56,982 bases of DNA from Vicinamibacteria bacterium (lineage in GTDB: Bacteria; Acidobacteriota; Vicinamibacteria; Fen-336; JAGNNV01): contig JAIBCN010000058.1 of NCBI GenBank assembly GCA_019694155.1, positions 1 through 56,982 on the forward strand, written 5' to 3'. A program made the translations under genes and the position numbers. Shown piece after piece: positions 1-8,747 of the stretch. Under the pieces are notes generated by a model. That model was not told the origin of the DNA and did no database searches. It saw only the letters and a program-made list of their open reading frames with translations. The number at the start of each line of letters is the position of its first letter. Position 1 is the first letter of the stretch.

Positions 1-505
1 TGAAGTCGATGCGCGAATGGAGGCCGAGCGTTTCCGCATTCCGGCGCGCGACCGCGAGCGCCTCCTCGGACAGATCGACGGCCACCGCGCGTGCTTCGGG
101 AAGCTCGCGCAGCAGGGACAAAGCTATGCATCCGGAGCCCGTTCCGAGGTCGAGCAGGGTCGGCGCCGCAACCCGTGCGAGGCGGGTGAAAACGGCCTCG
201 ACGAGGGTCTCGGTATCGGGGCGCGGGATGAGGACGGCCGGGGTGACGAGGAATTCATCGCGCCAGAATGCGGCCTTTCCCAGGATGTACTGAATCGGCT
301 CGTGGCGCTCGCGTCGGGCCACGGCGGTTTCGAACCTCGACTCCAGGGCGGGCTCGACGGGGTCGTCGCCGCGGGCCAGGAGGCTGGCCCGGTCGAGGCC
401 GCTCAGTCCGCGAAAGAGCATCTCGGCGTCGAGCTGCGGATTCGGGAGCGCGGCGAGTCGTTGGGCCGCGGCCGCGATGAGGCCGGCCTGGGTGCGGAGG
501 GGCAT
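1..505 (-). CDS. prmC: Peptide chain release factor N5-glutamine methyltransferase PrmC, C-terminus off the window
   Basis: PrmC methylates the glutamine of the GGQ motif in release factors RF1 and RF2, using S-adenosylmethionine. The frame is open from the ATG at 505 to base 1, giving 168 codons; the C-terminal part, including the NPPY catalytic motif, lies outside the window. Visible hallmarks are the family signature QYILGKAAFW, then LIPRPDTETLVE, and the SAM-binding loop LDLGTGSGCIALSLL. The upstream neighbour on the same strand is prfA, whose product is the substrate, and prfA-prmC is a very widespread pair. About 70 bases separate them. Confidence 0.93.
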   Translation of the reverse strand, partial: MPLRTQAGLIAAAAQRLAALPNPQLDAEMLFRGLSGLDRASLLARGDDPVEPALESRFETAVARRERHEPIQYILGKAAFWRDEFLVTPAVLIPRPDTETLVEAVFTRLARVAAPTLLDLGTGSGCIALSLLRELPEARAVAVDLSEEALAVARRNAETLGLHSRIDF

Positions 506-551
506 CAGGAGCCGGTGAGTGGATCCCGGCCTGCGCGGGGATACGCCGGAC

Positions 552-568
552 GCTGATGCGTCATCAGC
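552..568. other. Small perfect inverted repeat between prfA and prmC
   Basis: GCTGATG is followed by a CGT loop and CATCAGC, a 7-bp perfect stem seven bases beyond the prfA stop codon. There is no T-tract. It could be a weak attenuator or an mRNA-stabilising hairpin between two genes of one operon. Its function is unknown. Confidence 0.35.
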
Positions 569-574
569 ATCCGC

Positions 575-1657
575 CTAGTTCGCGGCCTGGACCCGTTCCG
601 CCTGGTGGGTGGCGACGAGCTGAGCGATGAGAGCGTCGATGTCGCCTTCCATCGCGGTCTGCAGTGTGTGCAGGGTCAGGCCGATCCGGTGGTCGGTGAG
701 CCTGGATTGCGGAAAGTTGTAGGTGCGGATCTTCTCCGAGCGGTCGCCCGTGCCCACCTGCGACTTCCGGTTCTCCGCGATCTCCTTGTTCTGTTCGGCC
801 TGGGCGACTTCATAGAGGCGCGAGCGGAGGACCTTCATGGCCTTCTCGCGATTCTTGATCTGGCTCTTTTCGTCCTGGCAGGAGACCACGGTGTTGGTGG
901 GGAGGTGAGTGATGCGGACCGCGGAGTAGGTGGTGTTGACGCTCTGGCCGCCCGGGCCGGACGAGCAGAAGGTGTCGATGCGGATGTCCTTGGCCTCGAT
1001 CTTGATGTCCACGTCTTCGGCCTCGGGCAGTACGGCCACGGTGATCGTCGAGGTGTGGATGCGGCCCTGGGCTTCGGTCGCGGGCACGCGCTGCACGCGA
1101 TGAACCCCGCTCTCGAACCGGAGCTTCGAATAGACCTTGTCCCCTTCGATCATGGCGATGACTTCCTTGATGCCGCCGGCCGCGGCCCGGGAGATGGAGA
1201 CGATGTCGACCTTCCACTTCTGCCGCTCCGCATAGCGCTGGTACATGCGGAAGACCTCCTGGGCGAACAGCGCCGCCTCGTCTCCGCCGGTGCCCGCGCG
1301 GATTTCCAGGATGACGTTCTTGTCGTCGTTCGGGTCCTTCGGGATGAGCAGGGGGCCGATGGCGGCATCCGTCTCGTCGCGCTGCCTCTGGAGCTCCTTG
1401 AGCTCCTCCATGGCCATGGCGCGAAGCTCGGGGTCGGCCTCCGCCTTCACCATTTCCTCGACGCCGGCCACCTCGGCGAGCAGGCGCTTGTACTCGACGA
1501 ACATCTTCACCACAGGTGCTATGTCGGAAGCTTCCTTGGCGGTGCGAGTGATGCTCGCAACCGCGCCGTTGGTGGACGCGAGATGCAGCATCTCCGCCTC
1601 GAGGGCGTGATGCCGGGCCTCGATCTCCTTCAGCTTCTCGAATGTGATGGCGTCCAT
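575..1657 (-). CDS. prfA: Peptide chain release factor 1
   Basis: RF1 recognises UAA and UAG in the ribosomal A site and triggers hydrolysis of peptidyl-tRNA. The 360-residue length is normal for the family. The GGQ catalytic loop ([11 protein letters not shown], about residue 230) is intact. The RF1-type PxT specificity motif ([11 protein letters not shown], about residue 190) is present, which rules out RF2, where SPF is found. It reads away from rpmE and towards prmC, and probably forms an operon with prmC. The ATG start at 1657 gives the usual short acidic N-terminal helix region. Confidence 0.97.
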   Translation of the reverse strand: MDAITFEKLKEIEARHHALEAEMLHLASTNGAVASITRTAKEASDIAPVVKMFVEYKRLLAEVAGVEEMVKAEADPELRAMAMEELKELQRQRDETDAAIGPLLIPKDPNDDKNVILEIRAGTGGDEAALFAQEVFRMYQRYAERQKWKVDIVSISRAAAGGIKEVIAMIEGDKVYSKLRFESGVHRVQRVPATEAQGRIHTSTITVAVLPEAEDVDIKIEAKDIRIDTFCSSGPGGQSVNTTYSAVRITHLPTNTVVSCQDEKSQIKNREKAMKVLRSRLYEVAQAEQNKEIAENRKSQVGTGDRSEKIRTYNFPQSRLTDHRIGLTLHTLQTAMEGDIDALIAQLVATHQAERVQAAN

Positions 1658-1778
1658 GGTCTCGTGGGTACTCTCTTCGCTTCGTTCAGACGTTCAGGCG
1701 GCGAATGCCCGCCCGGGGAGCGTTTGAAGAACCGGAAGACCCCTGGGCGGACGCTTGTTTCCTGCGTGTCCTGGAGAG

Positions 1779-1997
1779 CTAGGCCGTGGGGGCGGCGGCG
1801 CGCTTGGCGAACTTCTTGGTGAAGCGCTCGATGCGTCCGGCGGAGTCGACGAGCCGCTGCTTGCCCGTGAAGAACGGATGGCAGGTGGAGCAGATTTCCA
1901 CGCGGATCTCGGACTTGGTGGAGCGCGTGGTCCAGCTGGCCCCGCAGGCGCAGTGGACAGGGGACTCGACGTACTTGGGGTGGATGTCGGGCTTCAT
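1779..1997 (-). CDS. rpmE: 50S ribosomal protein bL31, zinc-binding form
   Basis: A 72-residue bL31 begins MKPDIHPKY and carries the core [10 protein letters not shown]. Cysteines 16, 18, 36 and 39 form the CxC...CxxC zinc site, so this is the C-plus, zinc-containing paralogue and not the zinc-free stress form. It lies 121 bases upstream of prfA on the same strand, and the rpmE-prfA-prmC order is common in bacteria. Divergent leuS starts about 200 bases away, so 1998-2198 must hold promoters for both directions. Confidence 0.96.
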   Translation of the reverse strand: MKPDIHPKYVESPVHCACGASWTTRSTKSEIRVEICSTCHPFFTGKQRLVDSAGRIERFTKKFAKRAAAPTA

Positions 1998-2158
1998 CGT
2001 GTCGTCGGCTTTCTCTCGTTCTTTGGGACGCCCGGTCTCGCTCGTCTCGGCAGCGCCAAAGGCGTCCGCAGACTCACGAACCTGTCGAAATCCGGGTGTC
2101 GGAGCCGGAGATTCTACCGCGGACGGGGCGTTTGCCGGTCGTCTCCCGGGCCTGAGCC

Positions 2159-2164
2159 TATAAA
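2159..2164 (+). promoter_or_regulatory. Possible -10 element for leuS
   Basis: TATAAA lies 34 bases before the leuS TTG in the rpmE-leuS intergenic region. No convincing -35 hexamer is seen at 16-18 bp spacing, so this is only a candidate. Confidence 0.3.
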
Positions 2165-2198
2165 CTCCCGTTCCGACTCAAGCTTCCGAGGAACCAGA

Positions 2199-4676
2199 TT
2201 GGCCAACGAGATCAAGCCCTACGAATTCGACGAGATAGAGCGCCGCTTCCAGGCAAAGTGGCGGGACGAGGGCACTTTCGAGGTTTCCGAGAACGCCTCC
2301 CGCCCGAAGTTCTACTGCCTGGAAATGCTCCCGTACCCCTCCGGCGACATCCATGTCGGCCATGTGCGGAACTACTGCATCACGGACGTCATCACCCGCT
2401 TCAAGAGGATGCGCGGCTTCAACGTGCTGCACCCGATTGGCTGGGACGCTCTCGGCCTCCCCGCGGAGAACGCGGCGATCAAGCGCGGCACGCATCCCGA
2501 GACCTGGACGCGTCACAACATCGCGGGGATGAAAGCTCAGCTCCAGCGCCTGGGCTTCAGCTACGACTGGACCCGCGAAGTCGCCACCTGCGACGCCCCG
2601 TACTACCGCTGGAACCAGTGGTTCTTCCTGAAGATGCTGGAGAAGGGCATCGCTTACCGCGCCAATTCTCCCGTCAACTGGTGCCCCTCGTGCCTCACCG
2701 TGCTCGCCAACGAGCAGGCCGAGGGAGGGCTGTGCTGGCGCTGCAAGAGCACGGTGGTGATCCGCGACATGGAACAGTGGTTCCTGCGCATCACCGACTA
2801 CCAGGATGCTCTTCTCGACGACATGGCCGAACTGCCGGCCTGGCCCGAGCGCGTGCTGCAGCAGCAGAAGAACTGGGTCGGCCGGTCCCAGGGCGCCGAG
2901 GTGTCGTTTCCCATCGAAGGCGGAGGCTCGATCCGCGTGTTCACGACGCGCATCGACACGATCTTCGGGGCGACCTTCTCCGTGCTCGCACCCGAGCACC
3001 CGCTCGTCGACTCTCTGATGGCGGATACGGACAACGCCGCGAAGGAGACCCTGGCTCGTCTGCGCGGTCAGGATCGCCGGGCTCGGCTCGCCGGGCAGGT
3101 CGACAAGGAAGGGCTCTTCACGGGCCGGTACGCAACCAACCCTTTCTCCGGAGAGCGGATTCCCATCTGGGTGGGGAACTTCGTCCTGATGGGGTACGGC
3201 ACGGGCGCCATCATGGCGGTTCCGGCGCACGACGAGCGGGATTTCGAATTCGCGCGCAAGTACGGGCTGCGCGTCCACGCGGTCATTCAGCCTCCGACCG
3301 GGACGCTCGACGGGGCGACCATGACCGAGCCCTACACGGGCCCGGGAGTGGTGACGGGGAGCGCCGGGTTCGACGGCCTGACCTCCGAAGTCGCGGTCGA
3401 GAAGATGATCGCGCACGCCCAGGCGAGAGGCTTCGGGGCCGCGAAGACCGCGTACCGCCTGAAGGACTGGCTGATCTCGAGACAGCGGTATTGGGGCACG
3501 CCCATCCCGGTCGTCTATTGCGACAAGGACGGCGTGGTGGGGGTCAGGGAATCGGACCTGCCGGTCGTCCTCCCTCCGGACGCGCCCTTCACCGGCGAGG
3601 GGGGCAATCCGCTGGAGAAGGTGGAGTCCTTCGTGAAGGCGACCTGCCCGAAGTGCGGCGGTCCCGCGCGCCGGGAGACGGACACCATGGACACCTTCGT
3701 GGACTCGTCCTGGTATTTCTATCGCTACTGCTCGCCGAAGACGGGCGACGCGCCCTTCGACAAGGCGCAGGTCAGGTACTGGTTTCCGATCGACCTCTAC
3801 GTGGGCGGAATCGAGCATGCGATCCTCCATCTCGTCTATTCCCGCTTCTGGACGAAGGTCATGAAGGACCTTGGCCTCATCGACTGGGTCGAGCCGGTGA
3901 CACGCCTCTTCCCCCAGGGCATGGTCCACAAGGACGGCGAAGTGATGTCGAAGTCGAAGGGCAACACCATCGCCCCCGACGATGTGATCAAGCGCTACGG
4001 CGCCGACACGCTGCGCCTCTACATCCTCTTCGCGGCGCCGCCCGAACTGTCCATGGAGTGGAGTGAGACCGGGATCGAGGGCCCCCATCGCTTCCTTCAG
4101 CGGGTGTGGCGCCTGGTTCAAAAGCACGCTCCCACGACCCGGCCCAGGGACATCGCCGTCCCCGGCCTTTCCGAGAACGGGGCCGCGCTGCGGCGGAAGG
4201 TGCACCAGACCATAGCCCGCGTCACCGGCGACATCGACGAGCGCATCCACCTCAACACCGCCGTCGCGGCCCTGATGGAACTGACCAACGAGGCCTATCG
4301 TCTCGAAGACGGCCTCACGGGTCCCGCCGATGCGGGCGCGCTCGCCGAAGCACTCGACACCCTCGTCCTCCTGCTCAGTCCGTTCGCGCCGCACGCCTGC
4401 GAGCAGATGTGGCAGGACCTTGGCCATCCGAAGAGCCTTGTTGACGAGCCCTGGCCGGTTGCCGATGAAGCGGCGATGCGCGAGACCTCGGTGGAAGTAG
4501 CGGTTCAGGTCAACGGCAAGATCCGCGCGCGGGTTCAGGTGCCGGCGGGCGCGAGCGAGGAGGCCCACAAAGCGGCGGCCCTCGAAGACGCTTCGGTGAG
4601 GCCGCACGTCGACGGGAAGACCCTGGTCAAGGCCGTGATCGTTCCCGGCCGGCTCATCAACCTGGTGGTGAAGTGA
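2199..4676 (+). CDS. leuS: Leucyl-tRNA synthetase
   Basis: Class I synthetase that charges tRNA-Leu. The frame is open much further upstream, but that part overlaps rpmE. The TTG at 2199 is chosen because GAGGAA sits at 2188-2193, five bases before it, and the resulting 825 residues match bacterial LeuRS. The HIGH motif is HVGH at residues 52-55 (context PYPSGDIHVGH) and the KMSKS loop is VMSKS near 582-586. A Cys-rich zinc module (CPSC...CWRC, about residues 168-187), the CP1 editing domain and the C-terminal anticodon-binding region are all present. The stop overlaps the next gene by four bases (GTGA). Confidence 0.97.
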   Translation: MANEIKPYEFDEIERRFQAKWRDEGTFEVSENASRPKFYCLEMLPYPSGDIHVGHVRNYCITDVITRFKRMRGFNVLHPIGWDALGLPAENAAIKRGTHPETWTRHNIAGMKAQLQRLGFSYDWTREVATCDAPYYRWNQWFFLKMLEKGIAYRANSPVNWCPSCLTVLANEQAEGGLCWRCKSTVVIRDMEQWFLRITDYQDALLDDMAELPAWPERVLQQQKNWVGRSQGAEVSFPIEGGGSIRVFTTRIDTIFGATFSVLAPEHPLVDSLMADTDNAAKETLARLRGQDRRARLAGQVDKEGLFTGRYATNPFSGERIPIWVGNFVLMGYGTGAIMAVPAHDERDFEFARKYGLRVHAVIQPPTGTLDGATMTEPYTGPGVVTGSAGFDGLTSEVAVEKMIAHAQARGFGAAKTAYRLKDWLISRQRYWGTPIPVVYCDKDGVVGVRESDLPVVLPPDAPFTGEGGNPLEKVESFVKATCPKCGGPARRETDTMDTFVDSSWYFYRYCSPKTGDAPFDKAQVRYWFPIDLYVGGIEHAILHLVYSRFWTKVMKDLGLIDWVEPVTRLFPQGMVHKDGEVMSKSKGNTIAPDDVIKRYGADTLRLYILFAAPPELSMEWSETGIEGPHRFLQRVWRLVQKHAPTTRPRDIAVPGLSENGAALRRKVHQTIARVTGDIDERIHLNTAVAALMELTNEAYRLEDGLTGPADAGALAEALDTLVLLLSPFAPHACEQMWQDLGHPKSLVDEPWPVADEAAMRETSVEVAVQVNGKIRARVQVPAGASEEAHKAAALEDASVRPHVDGKTLVKAVIVPGRLINLVVK

Positions 4677-5224
4677 AGCCCGTTTCGGCGCCTGTCCGCC
4701 TGGCGCTCCTGGCGGTGGCCGTCCTTTCGCTCGGCGTGTCGTCCGGGTGCGGGTACGGCCTCGTGGGACGGGGTGGGGGCTTCGATCCGAGTATCAGGAA
4801 GATCGGCGTCCCCCTGTTCCGCGACAGCACGGGCAAGGTGAATCTCGACATGAAGATCACCCAGAAGGTGATCGAGGAACTCCTGAAGCGCGGGAAGGTG
4901 GACGTCGTGCAGACGGTTGAAGGCGTCGACGCCGTCGTGGAGGGCGAGATCCTGTCCTTCCAGGAGACGCCGGTGGGCTTCTCCGGAGGGAACACCGGGT
5001 CGGCCACGGCCAGCCGCTATGCCATCGTCCTCACGGCGCGGGTCCGGTACTACAAGCCGGGCGAGGCGCAGCCCATCTGGCAGAACGACGCCTTCACGTA
5101 CCGCGACGAGTACGACCTCGGCTCGGATTCCGGCTCGTTCTTCGATCGCGCCGACCAGGGCGTCGACCGGCTCGCCCAGGCTTTTGCGAGAAGCCTGATC
5201 GCCGCCATGCTCGAGGCTTTCTAG
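4673..5224 (+). CDS. lptE: LptE-like LPS-assembly lipoprotein
   Basis: LptE plugs the LptD barrel that inserts lipopolysaccharide into the outer membrane. This 183-residue protein starts at GTG 4673, overlapping the leuS stop, so it is translationally coupled. Residues 1-26 form a lipoprotein signal ending VSSGC. The family feature CGYGLVGRG follows directly, then SIRKIGVPLF and a conserved IT-KVIEELLKRGK segment. In Proteobacteria leuS-lptE is followed by holA; here the next gene is convergent and no holA is seen. The family assignment rests on motif order and on the leuS neighbour. Confidence 0.85.
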   Translation: MKPVSAPVRLALLAVAVLSLGVSSGCGYGLVGRGGGFDPSIRKIGVPLFRDSTGKVNLDMKITQKVIEELLKRGKVDVVQTVEGVDAVVEGEILSFQETPVGFSGGNTGSATASRYAIVLTARVRYYKPGEAQPIWQNDAFTYRDEYDLGSDSGSFFDRADQGVDRLAQAFARSLIAAMLEAF

Positions 5225-5231
5225 CGGCCCG

Positions 5232-6005
5232 TCACTTCGAGGCCCCTGGGGTCGGGGAAGCGCTCTCCGTGTCGAAGAGGATGTGAAGGCCCGGCATGGC
5301 GTACTTCCTGAGGTCGGCCTCGTATTTCTTGAACAGGGCCACGTTCTCGGGCGCGGTTCCCACCTTCTGGATGTCGCGAGCCGCCTGCTCGGTGCTCGCT
5401 GCGATTTCGGTGCGCGCCTTGGCGATCGCTTCGCGCGCTTCGGGCGGCATGCCCTGCGATTCCGCCGCTTTCATCGCTGCCTCCGCGGCTTTGCCGGCCT
5501 GGGTGGCTTCGATGATCGCTTTCTTGGACGCCTCGCCGCTCCCGAGATCCGTCCACATCGACTTGTAGACCTCGCCGGTGATGAAAGCGTATTCGTCCTC
5601 GGACATGCCGTGTTTCGCGAGGGCCAGTGTCTCCGCCTTCTGCAGTTCGCCCATCAACGTGAGCCCGGTGGAGATGTCTCCGAAATCCAGGGACTTGCCT
5701 TCCTTGACCTTGGCCATGCGGGACTCGATCTCGCCCCGGTATTTCTCGTAGACTGAGAATACGGAAGCCCGCACTTCGATGAATTTGACCAGGCGCGGCT
5801 CGGCCACGAGGCCTCCCGCCGGACGCGAGAAGGGCACGGCGTTCGCTGACTTTCGGGCCTGTTCGACCTCGGGGCCCCCGCCCGTCACCTCCTGGATCTT
5901 GTTCTTCGCCCAGTACCCGAAACCGATCATTCCGGCGACAAAGAGGAATAGGGCGATGAGAGCGACCGCGAAGCAGCCGATTGCGACTTTCATCCAGGTT
6001 TTCAT
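5232..6005 (-). CDS. Uncharacterised membrane-anchored protein
   Basis: A 257-residue protein of no family I recognise. The ATG at 6005 is chosen because GGAGAG lies five bases upstream and the codons before it read into non-conserved sequence. Residues 7-30 are one hydrophobic segment (FAVALIALFLFVAGMIGFGY) followed by a charged, Ala/Lys/Glu-rich helical domain, so a signal-anchor with an extracytoplasmic helical domain is likely. The Ala- and Glu-rich stretch between residues 150 and 225 could be coiled coil. It converges on lptE (seven-base gap) and diverges from the small gene at 6089. Confidence 0.6.
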   Translation of the reverse strand: MKTWMKVAIGCFAVALIALFLFVAGMIGFGYWAKNKIQEVTGGGPEVEQARKSANAVPFSRPAGGLVAEPRLVKFIEVRASVFSVYEKYRGEIESRMAKVKEGKSLDFGDISTGLTLMGELQKAETLALAKHGMSEDEYAFITGEVYKSMWTDLGSGEASKKAIIEATQAGKAAEAAMKAAESQGMPPEAREAIAKARTEIAASTEQAARDIQKVGTAPENVALFKKYEADLRKYAMPGLHILFDTESASPTPGASK

Positions 6006-6076
6006 GACAACTCTCCAGAGATCTTCATTGGCGAGGCGAATCGTAACCTCGAACCTGCCGATCGGCGCTCTGACCA

Positions 6077-6088
6077 TATACTGAGAGC
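6077..6088 (+). promoter_or_regulatory. -10 hexamer positioned for a leaderless transcript
   Basis: TATACT at 6077-6082 (5 of 6 to consensus) is followed by six bases and then the ATG at 6089. Transcription starting six or seven bases after a -10 would begin at the start codon. No clear -35 is visible. The same arrangement recurs at several other genes in the window. Confidence 0.45.
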
Positions 6089-6358
6089 ATGGAACCGACC
6101 TGGCATGACGGTCTATCGCGCTCGGCGCTCGTGCAACTCGTGGAAGGGCTGCTGACGGCGATCGATCGGACCGTTCCCAAACTCGACGCGGTGGCTCACC
6201 ACCTGGGCCTTCTTTCCCAGCAGGCCGAGGAGTTCGAGGTCGTGGGCGGTGTTGCCGACCAGGTGGCCGACATGTCGGACGAGCTCTACGCGGCGTCCGA
6301 CCGTGAGCGGCTGCGGGAATGGGGCAACGCCATCGACACCCCGGACAAGGCGCACTGA
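6089..6358 (+). CDS. Small conserved-looking protein, function unknown
   Basis: An 89-residue acidic, mostly helical protein with no signal peptide or membrane segment and no motif I recognise. It lies 71 bases upstream of the DUF4388-receiver gene on the same strand and may belong to that transcription unit. The start codon directly follows a good -10 hexamer rather than a Shine-Dalgarno sequence. It is probably a real gene: the frame has plausible codon use and fits neatly between its neighbours. Confidence 0.55.
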   Translation: MEPTWHDGLSRSALVQLVEGLLTAIDRTVPKLDAVAHHLGLLSQQAEEFEVVGGVADQVADMSDELYAASDRERLREWGNAIDTPDKAH

Positions 6359-6429
6359 ACTCGAACCGAAAGAGTGAATGACGCGGCCGAAACAACGACC
6401 GGCGGGCGACTCGCCCGGGGAGTGAGCCG

Positions 6430-7896
6430 TTGAGCCTGTCGGGGAGAATCGAAGACCTCCCGCTCCTGGACATCGTCCAGATCGTGGCCTTCACCCAGCG
6501 GACGGGCTACATCCGGGTCGAGACCGAGGTGGGCGTCGGCGCCATCGTCTTCCGGAATGGCCGCGTGGTCGCCTGCTTTTCGCCCGGCTCCTCGGAGCGC
6601 GTGCCCCGGACGGCCCTCGCCCCCGCCGAATGGGAGAAGCGGCTCACCGCGGGCATTGCCGCCGACCTCGGCGCCCTGTCCCGTCTGCGCGACGGCAACT
6701 TCGGCTTCGTGCTGTCGAACGAGGTGCCGAAGCAGATCGAGGGCTATTCGCTCGAGCGGGAGACCCTGACCGTCGGAGTCGACGCGCAGGAACTCCTCCT
6801 CGAGCTCGCCCGGGAGCTGGATGAAAGCCGGCGGGACGCCGCCACGGCACTCGCCGCGCCCGAGGCCGCGCCCGCCATCGAGGCGCCCCGCGGGCCCGTG
6901 GCAAGGGCCCAGGAAGTCCGGCCGTCGGTTCTGGTGGTGGACGACGAGGCGGACGTCCGCGCTTTCCTGATGAAGCGGCTCGTCGAGAACGGCTACGAGG
7001 ACGTCGTTGGTGCGGCCACCCTCGAATCCGCCCTCCAGCTCGCGCAACAGATGGGCCGGGCGGGCGCCATGTTCCTGGCCGTGGTCGACCTCTCCATCCC
7101 CGATCCCACCGGGGGCGATCTGTCCGGCGGCCTCGAACTCGCGATGCGCCTCCGCGGCTTCGCGAACGCTCCCCGGGTCGTTCTCGTCACCCCGGACCCC
7201 GAGCCCGCCATCGTGCGCAAGGGGCGGCAGGCGGGGGCGCGACGCGTCATCTTCCGTCCCACTCTCGGCCGTCTCAACAAGGCGCTCTTCGAGAAGCACC
7301 TGGACGCGTTCACGAGCAAGCTGCTCACCGTCCTGCAGCAGGTCACGGACGGCCGTCCTCACGGGTCCGTCGCTTCGGCCGCTCCCATCGGCCTGATCGA
7401 TGGCCTCGACCTGCTTGGCTGCATCGGCGAAAGCGTGGGCATTCGCGACCTTCTCCTGCGGGTGGCGAGCGGAATGGTCGAGCGGGTCGTTCTGCTCATC
7501 CGCAGCGAGGACATCCTCTATCCCGCCTCCGGCGTAGGTTTTCCCCTGGGACCCATGGGCTTCGACCTCACCGTGTCCGCCTACACCTCGCCCTTCGCGG
7601 AGGCGCTGCAGGGCCGCGCCGCTCAGAGCTTCGTGACCGACACGGCGTTCTGGAAAGAGATGTCCGCCCTCTCGATCCTGCGCGGCCGCTCCCTGGAGGC
7701 CGCGCTGATTCCGCTGCGCGCGCACGGCGATGCGGTGGCCCTGCTCTTTGTCGACAATCCGATCTCCGGGGAGGCGCTCACGAGGCTCGACCCGCTGGAG
7801 GCTTTCGTCGAAGAAGCGGGCCGGCGGCTCGAGGAACTCCGGGATCAGGAGCTGTCTCGAACGGGAACCCTCAAACGGGGTACGATCTCAAGGTAA
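6430..7896 (+). CDS. DUF4388 - receiver - GAF-like signalling protein
   Basis: A 488-residue cytoplasmic signalling protein. It starts at TTG 6430, with GGGGAG about seven bases upstream. Residues 1-125 match the DUF4388 (PATAN-related) pattern (MSLSGRIEDLPLLDIVQ...RTGYIRV). Residues 165-305 form a receiver domain with acidic pair D171-D172, phospho-acceptor position D220 and T254. The switch lysine is replaced by arginine (R276 in IFRP), so phosphorylation signalling may be altered. Residues 325-470 resemble a degenerate GAF sensor domain. It is followed three bases later by a coiled-coil GAF protein and lies beside the che operon, so it is probably part of that pathway. Confidence 0.75.
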   Translation: MSLSGRIEDLPLLDIVQIVAFTQRTGYIRVETEVGVGAIVFRNGRVVACFSPGSSERVPRTALAPAEWEKRLTAGIAADLGALSRLRDGNFGFVLSNEVPKQIEGYSLERETLTVGVDAQELLLELARELDESRRDAATALAAPEAAPAIEAPRGPVARAQEVRPSVLVVDDEADVRAFLMKRLVENGYEDVVGAATLESALQLAQQMGRAGAMFLAVVDLSIPDPTGGDLSGGLELAMRLRGFANAPRVVLVTPDPEPAIVRKGRQAGARRVIFRPTLGRLNKALFEKHLDAFTSKLLTVLQQVTDGRPHGSVASAAPIGLIDGLDLLGCIGESVGIRDLLLRVASGMVERVVLLIRSEDILYPASGVGFPLGPMGFDLTVSAYTSPFAEALQGRAAQSFVTDTAFWKEMSALSILRGRSLEAALIPLRAHGDAVALLFVDNPISGEALTRLDPLEAFVEEAGRRLEELRDQELSRTGTLKRGTISR

Positions 7897-7899
7897 CCG

Positions 7900-8718
7900 A
7901 TGGCCGATCAACAGAATCGCTACCGCGAGCTCTCCGATTTCTTCGTCAAGACCCAGGATCTTGTCGAGGACATCGTGCGCGAGAACGCCCAGCTCCGCGC
8001 CTGCCTGCGCGCGTTCGAATCGCTGGGCGGAAGTCCGCAGGAAGCGGACATCCAGGCCCGCCTGCGGCGTTCGGAAGAGGAGCGCATGGCCATCGACCGC
8101 GAGCACGCCCAGGCCAAGGAAGACCTGGTCGAGCTGCGGGCCCAGCTCACGGAGTCGGCTCAGCGCTTCGCCGACCTGAGCGAGCAGGTGAATCTGCTCA
8201 CCAACCTGCACGTGGCGGCGTCGCAGCTGCACGCGTCCCTCGATCACGCCGAGGTCCTGCGCTCCATTCAGGAGATCGCCACGAACCTCGTGGGAGCGGA
8301 GGCCTTCCACGTCTTCATCGTCGACGAGAAGTCGAACCGCGCCGAACTGGTCCTCTCCGAGGGCCAGGAGGGGAAGACGAAGAGCATCGGCAAGGGAGAG
8401 GGAGTGATCGGAGCCTGCCTCGAGACAGGGATGCCGCACTTCGCCGCCGACACCCGCGTGGCCGAGGCGACGCCTTTCGAGTCGCCGCTCGCGGTGATTC
8501 CCTTCGACCTCTCCGGCGAGGTGGTGGGGCTCTTGAGCATCCACAAGCTCTTCCAGCAGAAGACCGCGTTCAGCGAACTGGACTTCGAACTCTTCCGCCT
8601 GCTTGGCGCCCAGGCCGCGACCGCGGTGTACGCCTCGCGCCTGCACATGACCTCGGAGAGGAAGCTCGCCACTCTCCGCGGCTTCATCGACATGCTGAAG
8701 GGGCCGGCCGGAGTCTAG
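7900..8718 (+). CDS. Coiled-coil GAF-domain protein (paralogue 1)
   Basis: A 272-residue protein with an N-terminal coiled coil (about residues 1-105, rich in Glu, Arg and Leu heptads) and a GAF domain (about 110-250) ending LLGAQAATAVYASRL. It is clearly paralogous to the protein at 13537-14271, which has the same layout and ends LLTAHAATALYASRS. No output domain is present, so it probably binds a ligand or a partner and acts through protein contacts. It starts three bases after the DUF4388-receiver gene and is probably co-translated with it. The last codons lie within a strong inverted repeat. Confidence 0.75.
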   Translation: MADQQNRYRELSDFFVKTQDLVEDIVRENAQLRACLRAFESLGGSPQEADIQARLRRSEEERMAIDREHAQAKEDLVELRAQLTESAQRFADLSEQVNLLTNLHVAASQLHASLDHAEVLRSIQEIATNLVGAEAFHVFIVDEKSNRAELVLSEGQEGKTKSIGKGEGVIGACLETGMPHFAADTRVAEATPFESPLAVIPFDLSGEVVGLLSIHKLFQQKTAFSELDFELFRLLGAQAATAVYASRLHMTSERKLATLRGFIDMLKGPAGV

Positions 8719-8732
8719 ACGGGCCCCTTCAG
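8695..8732. terminator. Bidirectional hairpin between convergent genes
   Basis: CTGAAGGGGCC (8695-8705) and GGCCCCTTCAG (8722-8732) form an 11-bp perfect stem around a 16-base loop. The stem begins inside the last codons of the GAF gene and ends 15 bases before the cheB stop. There is no T-tract. A role as a two-way terminator or RNA 3' end is inferred from its position. Confidence 0.55.
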
Positions 8733-8747
8733 TCGCCGCGCTGCCCG

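Noticed and set aside
605..1822. 405-codon plus-strand frame
   Set aside because: Antisense to prfA, with its GGQ and PxT motifs on the other strand.
1755..2198. N-terminal extension of leuS to the first in-frame start
   Set aside because: It would overlap rpmE and add 148 residues with no LeuRS similarity; a good RBS precedes the TTG at 2199.
2178..4607. Very long open frame (over 800 codons) on the minus strand
   Set aside because: It lies antisense to leuS, whose motifs are intact. High third-position GC leaves few stops on the complementary strand; the translation has no recognisable domain.
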